NCBI GenBank assembly: GCA_022821275.1
Contig: JAJEDY010000061.1
Coordinates: forward strand, 1 to 64,000
DNA length: 64,000 nucleotides
Source: Candidatus Latescibacterota bacterium
GTDB lineage: Bacteria; Latescibacterota; UBA2968
Reading direction: 5' to 3'
A model generated the notes under the pieces. The model was not told the DNA's origin. It searched no databases and saw nothing but the letters and a program-made list of their open reading frames with translations. This document shows, one piece after another, positions 62,641 through 64,000 of the stretch; position 1 is the stretch's first letter, and each line of letters starts with the position of its first letter. A program made the position numbers and the translations under genes.

Positions 62641-63030
62641 ATGGCCATTGAAGACATGGTGCGAACGATGTTAAATGAACTGCGTGAAATCGTAAAAACC
62701 GAAACCGTAGTAGGCGAACCCCTTGTCCTGGGCGACGTCACCATCATACCCGTATCCAAAATATCCTTTGGATTTGGCGCAGGTGGTGGACAGGGCGAAA
62801 AAGACGACGGAAGCAGTGGCACGGGCGGAGGCGGCTCTGTGCAACCCGTGGCATTCATCGTCATACAAAAAGGCAAAGCACAGCTTCTACCCATAGAAGA
62901 CAAAAGCATGTCCATCGCCGACTTGCTAAAATACGCGCCCGATGTAATAGAAAAAATCAAAGCAATTAAAGACAAACGCAAAAAACAGAAAGACGGTGAG
63001 GAAGGCGACAGCGAAGAAGAAAAACAATAA
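62641..63030 (+). CDS. GerW/YtfJ-family protein
   Basis: A 129-residue protein with the family core VVGEPLVLGDVTIIPVSKIS, a Gly-rich loop (FGFGAGGGQGEK) and VAFIVIQKGKAQLLPI. In Bacillus, YtfJ/GerW acts in spores, but homologues occur widely in bacteria that do not sporulate. A charged Lys/Glu/Asp tail ends the protein. GGGAGG precedes ATG 62641. It follows the DUF2953-like gene and precedes recG by six bases. Confidence 0.88.
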   Translation: MAIEDMVRTMLNELREIVKTETVVGEPLVLGDVTIIPVSKISFGFGAGGGQGEKDDGSSGTGGGGSVQPVAFIVIQKGKAQLLPIEDKSMSIADLLKYAPDVIEKIKAIKDKRKKQKDGEEGDSEEEKQ

Positions 63031-63036
63031 ACCGAT

Positions 63037-64000
63037 ATGCTCTCAAACTTAAACCAACCCCTGAGAACCCTGCCGGGCATTGGGCTGAAACGCGAAAAAG
63101 TATTGGAAAACGCAGGCATCGCCACCGTGGGCGACCTGCTATTGTATTTGCCCTATCGGTACATAGATCGATCCACCGAAGTCGGAATCGCACACCTGCC
63201 ACTCGACCGGGAAGTCACTGCAGTAGGCGAAATCGTGAGCATGCAAACAATCCCCGGCAAGCGTCGGCGCTTCGTCATGACAGTCGAAGACCAGACCGGA
63301 TCGGTCGCCTGTACGTGGTTCGGAGGCATACAATACCTCAAAAACGCATATCGCGCAGGCGACATCGTGGCACTCGGCGGAAAATTGACGCGATTCGGGC
63401 GCACCCTGCAAATAGTACACCCCGAAATAGAAGTTCTCGCAAACGAAGACGACGACAATCAACGGTTGCATACCGGACGCATCATCCCCCTGTACTCGAC
63501 CACATCAAAAATGAAATCAGACCGCCTCACAGCTCGCGCGCTCCGCCGCTTATTATTCGCCGCGCTGCAAGCTGTTGGGGATCAGATCGAAGACCCATTA
63601 GACGAAAACATACGCAAACGCTGTAGCCTGATGCGCCTGCGAGACGCAATAGAAAAAATTCACTTTCCAGACACAACAACGGACATAGACACTGCGCGGC
63701 AACGGTTGGCTTTTGACGAAATCTTCTATATCCAGCTTCACCTCGGACACGCAAAAAAACTGCGCCAAAGCACCCCCGGACGCGTACTGACATCCAGTGG
63801 CCCCCTGACGCGACAACTCGTGGCGCATCTGCCCTTTGAACTCACACAGGCGCAAACGCGCGCCAATAAAGAAATCGGTCACGACTTACAGAAACCCGTA
63901 GCCATGCACCGCCTGTTACAGGGCGACGTGGGATCCGGCAAAACCCTCGTCGCCCTCCACGCCATGTTATGTGCAGCAGACAGCGGCACGCAAGCCGCCT
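63037..64000 (+). CDS. recG: ATP-dependent DNA helicase RecG, 5' part
   Basis: The first 321 codons of RecG, cut by the end of the window. The wedge (OB-fold) domain appears with LRTLPGIGLKREKVLENAGI, DLLLYLPYRYIDRS and VEDQTGSVACTWFG. The helicase core begins at the right edge with the Walker A motif GDVGSGKT. RecG drives branch migration and restarts stalled replication forks. The ATG lies just after the ytfJ stop. The helicase motifs II to VI must lie beyond the window. Confidence 0.93.
   Translation, partial: MLSNLNQPLRTLPGIGLKREKVLENAGIATVGDLLLYLPYRYIDRSTEVGIAHLPLDREVTAVGEIVSMQTIPGKRRRFVMTVEDQTGSVACTWFGGIQYLKNAYRAGDIVALGGKLTRFGRTLQIVHPEIEVLANEDDDNQRLHTGRIIPLYSTTSKMKSDRLTARALRRLLFAALQAVGDQIEDPLDENIRKRCSLMRLRDAIEKIHFPDTTTDIDTARQRLAFDEIFYIQLHLGHAKKLRQSTPGRVLTSSGPLTRQLVAHLPFELTQAQTRANKEIGHDLQKPVAMHRLLQGDVGSGKTLVALHAMLCAADSGTQAA

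Overview
The window looks like a piece of chromosome from a diderm, genome-rich environmental bacterium of the Latescibacterota/Poribacteria kind. That placement is an inference. It rests on the unusual density of sulfatases and phytanoyl-CoA-dioxygenase-like (PhyH) oxygenases, on TonB/ExbBD and RND envelope genes, and on a hopanoid-type squalene pathway (hpnCDE). No rRNA, tRNA, CRISPR array or insertion sequence was seen.

Layout. (1) 1-2600: a terminator, a small two-helix membrane protein (SLATT-like) with a possible frameshifted proline-rich tail, and an AAA/DUF4143 ATPase. (2) 2710-32381: a catabolic island, almost all on the minus strand, with nine sulfatase-fold enzymes and eight PhyH-like oxygenases. 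Interleaved are a GH127-type enzyme, a GH117/GH43-like enzyme, a second beta-propeller, an exported parallel beta-helix protein, a cupin, an AP-endonuclease-fold isomerase and a Gfo/Idh/MocA dehydrogenase. A MntA/HepT toxin-antitoxin pair sits inside the island, and the HepT frame runs without a stop into the next sulfatase. An ExeA-like ATPase heads the promoter-proximal operon, which ends at a clear terminator near 28.66 kb. None of the nine sulfatases has a signal peptide, so substrates are probably desulfated in the cytoplasm; eight carry the Cys needed for formylglycine and one has Thr there. (3) 32648-47468: a plus-strand envelope block. It runs glycosyltransferase 2, TonB-like protein, ExbB, ExbD, ECF sigma factor, anti-sigma factor, Spy/CpxP-like protein, RND adaptor, RND pump, RDD protein, small exported protein and a large fibronectin-III lipoprotein, ending at a strong hairpin terminator. 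(4) 47636-50261: a sigma-54 activator with a degenerate receiver domain behind what reads as its own -24/-12 promoter, then threonine synthase. (5) 50250-53289: hpnE, hpnD and hpnC (farnesyl diphosphate to squalene), minus strand. (6) 53519-61738: aspartate/aromatic aminotransferase, a short-chain dehydrogenase, a large CehA/McbA-type PHP metallohydrolase, an IlvD/Edd dehydratase and a phosphohexomutase. (7) 61850-64000: DUF2953 and YtfJ/GerW-like genes, then recG cut by the window end.

How it fits together: the island looks like intracellular breakdown of a sulfated, possibly galactan- or arabinose-containing glycan. Sulfatases would remove sulfate, GH127 and GH117-like enzymes would trim sugars, the Gfo/Idh/MocA, isomerase and dehydratase genes would process the products, and PhyH oxygenases would hydroxylate or oxidatively open bonds that hydrolases cannot. 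No importer, SusC/D pair or sulfatase-maturing enzyme is present here.

Several intergenic spacers carry small dispersed palindromes. One family of three has compensatory base changes in its stem. Starts were moved from the longest open frame wherever a Shine-Dalgarno sequence or promoter decided the matter.
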